From positions 248,001-312,000 of the forward strand of contig NZ_JAJNNZ010000004.1 in NCBI RefSeq assembly GCF_022836845.1: DNA of 64,000 nt, given 5' to 3'. Shown here one piece after another: positions 63,880 through 64,000 of this stretch. A program made the translations under genes and the position numbers. Position 1 is the stretch's first letter. Every line of letters starts with the position of its first letter. Under the pieces are notes generated by a model. The model was not told the DNA's origin. It saw nothing but the letters and a program-made list of their open reading frames with translations, and searched no databases. The DNA is from Vibrio gelatinilyticus (lineage in GTDB: Bacteria; Pseudomonadota; Gammaproteobacteria; Enterobacterales; Vibrionaceae).

Positions 63880-64000
63880 TCAAGCAACACTTGCAATATT
63901 TCGCCCCTTCTTTTTACTCATATAAAGCAGTTCATCAGCCCTATTCATTAATACTTCCAGACTTTCTCCCTGGAAAACCGAAGCGCCAATACTTAAACTA
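63880..64000 (-). CDS. C-terminal end of a GGDEF-domain protein (diguanylate cyclase), truncated by window edge
   Basis: The minus-strand frame from the right edge to a TGA at 63880-63882 encodes about 39 residues: LSIGASVFQGESLEVLMNRADELLYMSKKKGRN. This is the conserved C-terminal end of GGDEF domains (TxSIGVA...ADxALYxAKxxGRN). It lies 88 bases beyond the exonuclease start, on the same strand. The active-site motif itself is beyond the edge, so activity cannot be judged. Confidence 0.9.
   Translation of the reverse strand, partial: SLSIGASVFQGESLEVLMNRADELLYMSKKKGRNIASVA

Overview
The window is a stretch of chromosome from a gamma-proteobacterium of the family Vibrionaceae, most likely a marine Vibrio. 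This rests on gene content and order: NAD-dependent glutamate dehydrogenase next to a DUF2835 protein and pepN, proQ-prc, the aapJQMP operon next to a YccA-like gene, a NorM of the Vibrio type opposite ribE, a secreted ATP-dependent DNA ligase, and a tandem glycine riboswitch ahead of a sodium:alanine symporter. It is densely coding, moderately AT-rich and looks like core genome. I see no rRNA, tRNA, insertion sequence, prophage, integron or CRISPR array.

Layout. 1-9.3 kb (minus): the N-terminal part of gdhB (cut by the left edge), a DUF2835 protein, pepN, a secreted protein built of two similar halves, prc, proQ and a free-methionine-sulfoxide reductase. 9.3-15.1 kb (plus): an ABC exporter followed by letA and letB, which build a lipid-transport bridge across the envelope. 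15.2-20.8 kb: rsmF, a small RNA gene that resembles SdsR/RyeB, cvfB, an unknown membrane protein, a DUF4442 protein and a stand-alone, degenerate C-terminal domain of PEP synthase. 20.9-23.5 kb: aroH, yajQ and a siroheme synthase whose methyltransferase half has decayed. 23.9-28.1 kb: the general L-amino-acid ABC transporter aapJQMP behind NtrC-like sites. 28.3-31.1 kb: a YccA-like gene, tusE, acyP, rlmI. 31.5-33.4 kb: a LapE/AggA-like TolC-family protein with an OmpA-like partner. 33.5-38.4 kb: a DUF2750 protein, queE-queC, yegS, nagK and a DTW-domain tRNA modification enzyme. 38.4-47.6 kb: a fatty-acid hydroxylase, a chemoreceptor, an NlpC/P60 lipoprotein, a DUF3802 protein, a fructosamine kinase, ribE, norM, a DUF3080 lipoprotein and the secreted DNA ligase. 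47.7-53.0 kb: a GTGGC pentanucleotide repeat, a two-gene membrane/coiled-coil unit, the glycine riboswitch and its symporter, a LysE exporter and an M32 carboxypeptidase. 53.2-64 kb: an SDR oxidoreductase, two outer-membrane proteins on either side of hrpA, a small unknown gene with a PhoD-like phosphatase, a TerB-like protein, a DEDDh exonuclease and the C-terminal end of a GGDEF protein cut by the right edge.

Most genes are housekeeping. Themes include envelope maintenance (ABC-LetAB, Prc, YccA-like, NlpC/P60, LapE/OmpA, MipA-like), nitrogen and amino-acid use (GdhB, PepN, Aap, AgcS, LysE) and RNA modification (RsmF, RlmI, QueE/QueC, DTW protein, TusE).

The most interesting items are the SdsR-like RNA at the same place relative to rsmF as in Escherichia coli; the PEP-synthase-like pseudoenzyme beside aroH, where enterobacteria keep ppsA; the decayed CysG fusion; the GTGGC repeat upstream of the DNA ligase; and the yegS 3' end that runs through a convergent gene's terminator. 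No obviously new multi-gene defence or biosynthetic system is visible. All family assignments come from reading the sequence and recalled family features, not from database searches.
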